A DNA stretch of 64,000 nt from Methylocystaceae bacterium (lineage in GTDB: Bacteria; Pseudomonadota; Alphaproteobacteria; Rhizobiales; Beijerinckiaceae). Shown here in pieces: positions 61,952 through 64,000 of this stretch. The translations under genes were made by a program, and so were the position numbers. The stretch's first letter is position 1; the number at the start of each line of letters is the position of its first letter. The stretch lies in NCBI GenBank assembly GCA_009773555.1, contig WSXZ01000015.1, positions 57,404-121,403 on the forward strand, given 5' to 3'. The notes under the pieces are model-generated. The model had not been told where the DNA came from and ran no database searches. It saw only the letters and a program-made list of their open reading frames with translations.

Positions 61952-62511
61952 TCATCCATGGAAGATCGGAAACGCCTGAGGCTGGATCAGGATCAAGAGC
62001 CCGTAGACGAGGATGGCGATGCCCATGGCCTGCGCCACGGCGGGGGCACCAGGCGCCGTGGTGCGCGCCCATCCGCAGGGCGCCGAGCGTCCCTTCACGC
62101 CAGGAGGTCATGATGAAGCCGATCGGCGTGCGGCATTTGGTCAGGCAGAGCTCTTTTAGCGGCGTGAGCTGGTAGAGCCCGGCCGCGACAAGGATCAACC
62201 CGCCGACACGCGCCTCCGCCGGCGCCGAAAGATCCAGACGCGCGGCGACAGCCTCCGCGGCGCGCGCGCCAATATAAGCGAGGAGGCCAGACGCCATCCA
62301 GACGAGCAGATAGCCGGCGAGGAAGGCCCATGTTCCGACGAAGGCCTGTCCCCGTTTGCGGCGCGCGGCCTGCGTCTTGTGGAAGGTGATGACCTGCGCC
62401 TTGCCAGATCAGAAGCGTCCACGCCGCGACCGACAAAGCGATGAGCAGGGCCAGGATCGCGTGACGCTGAAGTGCGATCAGGTCCACGCGCGTCTGTGTC
62501 GGCGCCGCCAT
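61952..62511 (-). pseudogene. DUF2182 membrane protein remnant with two internal losses
   Basis: RHAILALLIALSVAAWTLLIWQGA / VITFHKTQAARRKRGQAFVGTWAFLAGYLLVW..LILVAAGLYQLTPLKELCLTKCRTPIGFIM / AQAMGIAILVYGLLILIQPQAFPIFHG lie in three frames. Confidence 0.8.
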
Positions 62512-62514
62512 CCG

Positions 62515-63075
62515 TCAATTCGACCATTCGATCGGCGCGTAATGCCCGTTCTGGCCCGAATTATTCCAGTCCATGCCGTGGTCGCTGAAATGGTTGCCCG
62601 TGCGGCCGACGCCGAACGCGATTTTCTCCGGCGCGAGCGGATGTCCGGTCATGCCCCAGATTTCACCGCTCGGATGCATGCTCGCGAGCGGATCGACGGC
62701 GACGGCGAGAATGCCCGGGATTTCGACCGCGCGTGATTTGCCCTCGATCGTATAATGAATCGAGGTCTTCTTGACGCCGAGATGCGTTCCGACCAAAGGC
62801 GCGAAAGCAGCCATAGGTCCGCCTTCGTCGCCGCCGAAAATCGCGCCCAGAGCGGCGGTCTGTTCGTCGGTTGCGCGCTCGTCGATATAGACGGCGAGCG
62901 TCCAGTCGCCCTCCGCCATTGGGCCCGGCGCATGCGCCGCAAGCGCCACATTCAGCCCATCGAGCGCCACGTCGCCATAATGGCCTTTGTCGATGTGGAA
63001 CGCCAAAATGTTGTCGCAACACCCTTGTGTCGGCGTCGCCATCATGGCCTTGGTCGAGACCAGTGCAGCGCCCAA
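62515..63075 (-). CDS. DUF1326 family protein, apparently N-terminally truncated
   Basis: PTQGCCDNILAFHIDKGHYGDVALDGLNVALAAHAPGPM...HPSGEIWGMTGHP...NNSGQNGHYAPIEWSN; expected N-terminal cysteine-rich segment absent. Confidence 0.75.
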   Translation of the reverse strand: MGAALVSTKAMMATPTQGCCDNILAFHIDKGHYGDVALDGLNVALAAHAPGPMAEGDWTLAVYIDERATDEQTAALGAIFGGDEGGPMAAFAPLVGTHLGVKKTSIHYTIEGKSRAVEIPGILAVAVDPLASMHPSGEIWGMTGHPLAPEKIAFGVGRTGNHFSDHGMDWNNSGQNGHYAPIEWSN

Positions 63076-63746
63076 TAGGCGTCGGCGATGTCGTCAACCG
63101 CAAGAACGCCGTCCGCGCCCTTGGAGCGCGCGTAGTCGGCGAAATTCGTCGCCGCATATTCGCCCGCGATCACGCCGTCGACGACGATATGGGCGACATG
63201 AACGCCCTTTGAGCCAAACTCGCGCGCAAGCCCTTGGGCGACGGCGCGCAAGGCGGCTTTGGCGGCGGCGAAGGCAAGAAACGGCGGACGCGCCCGCAAG
63301 GACGCCGTCGCGCCGGTGAATAGGATCGTGCCCTGCCCGCGCTGGGAGAAGCGCCTCGCCGACTCTCGCCCGACGATGAAACCGCCGAGGGCGTTTTGTC
63401 GCCAAAGGCGCTCGAAGAGTTCGGGCGCCGTGTCCTGAGTGGAAGCAGCGACATTGCTCCCAACATTGTAAGCGACCAGCGCGAGGTCGCCGTCGCGGTC
63501 CGCTTCGTCGAAGAGGGCGGCGACGTCGGCTTCGCTCGTGGCGTCTGCGACTTTGATCGCGGCCGCGCCGCCCGTGGCGGCGATCTGCTCGGCGACGATT
63601 CGCAGCCGCTCCGGCGTGCGGCCCGCGACCATGACGCGGAGCCCTTCGCGCGCGAAACGCCGCGCCAGCGCGGCGCCGAGTCCCGACTCGGCGCCAACGC
63701 CAATCACGAGCGCACTCCCCCTAATCGCCATCGCCGGTTCTGTCAT
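63042..63746 (-). CDS. SDR family oxidoreductase, apparently truncated at C-terminus
   Basis: VIGVGAESGLGAALARRFAREGLRV...YNVGSN...IADAYWALH then divergent WSRPRP*. Confidence 0.8.
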   Translation of the reverse strand: MTEPAMAIRGSALVIGVGAESGLGAALARRFAREGLRVMVAGRTPERLRIVAEQIAATGGAAAIKVADATSEADVAALFDEADRDGDLALVAYNVGSNVAASTQDTAPELFERLWRQNALGGFIVGRESARRFSQRGQGTILFTGATASLRARPPFLAFAAAKAALRAVAQGLAREFGSKGVHVAHIVVDGVIAGEYAATNFADYARSKGADGVLAVDDIADAYWALHWSRPRP

Positions 63747-63777
63747 GGAGCGTCAATTCTCTTCGACCGCGCTCGCC

Positions 63778-64000
63778 TCATGCGCGCCCAAAGAGAAGAA
63801 TGAAGTTGTTCGCCGGCATGTCCATAATTTTCTTAAGCGCGATATTGTGCGCATTGGCGGCGCGCTCGAGATCACGCACGTCCTTAAGGCCCCATTCGGC
63901 GATCTTGGGCGCGAGGATCTCCTGATCGAAAGCGGCGTTTGATTCGGTCGTATAACTGCCGTCAACCTTGAAGGGCCCGTAGATCGCGACAAAGCCATCC
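63778..64000 (-). CDS. DUF938 family protein (partial, C-terminal end)
   Basis: DGFVAIYGPFKVDGSYTTESNAAFDQEILAPKIAEWGLKDVRDLERAANAHNIALKKIMDMPANNFILLFGRA*. Confidence 0.7.
   Translation of the reverse strand, partial: DGFVAIYGPFKVDGSYTTESNAAFDQEILAPKIAEWGLKDVRDLERAANAHNIALKKIMDMPANNFILLFGRA

Overview
GC-rich chromosomal segment of an alphaproteobacterium (Rhizobiales/Hyphomicrobiales-like, judged from C4-pathway hemA, an exoR-like gene, PhnA-like protein and the repeat types). Much of it is housekeeping: thiS-thiG-thiE, ispG, metH-metF-ArsR/methyltransferase, queD-queE, mutS, tadA, rsmD, maeB, ugd, hemA, cobalamin adenosyltransferase. A 23-43 kb accessory block carries sulfide/redox functions: Blh-like persulfide dioxygenase, TauE, a multidomain HMA-SafE-cupredoxin-LysM protein, cytochrome bd with CydX and a CydP-like subunit, type-I-like SQR, Crp/Fnr, DUF2892 proteins, BigR/SqrR-like ArsR, an RND pump, AhpD-like protein and rhodanese. 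The observations I rate highest are: (1) a DUF559 endonuclease gene bracketed by inverted 39-40 nt palindromic repeats at the 3' end of a broken DUF1810 gene, a candidate nuclease-linked REPIN-like cassette; (2) a decayed duplicate of the 3' end of hemA on the far side of an S8 peptidase gene, suggesting an insertion or recombination event; (3) a 24-nt operator-like motif shared at three promoters 10 kb apart around a BigR-like regulator; (4) several frame-disrupting lesions (DUF1810, cytochrome c', cydA, the RluB tail, DUF1326/DUF2182) that need read-level checking; (5) enzyme homologues that have lost catalytic or cofactor residues (UDG Fe-S cysteines, cyclase Asn, dehalogenase His). All calls come from manual reading; no database search was run.
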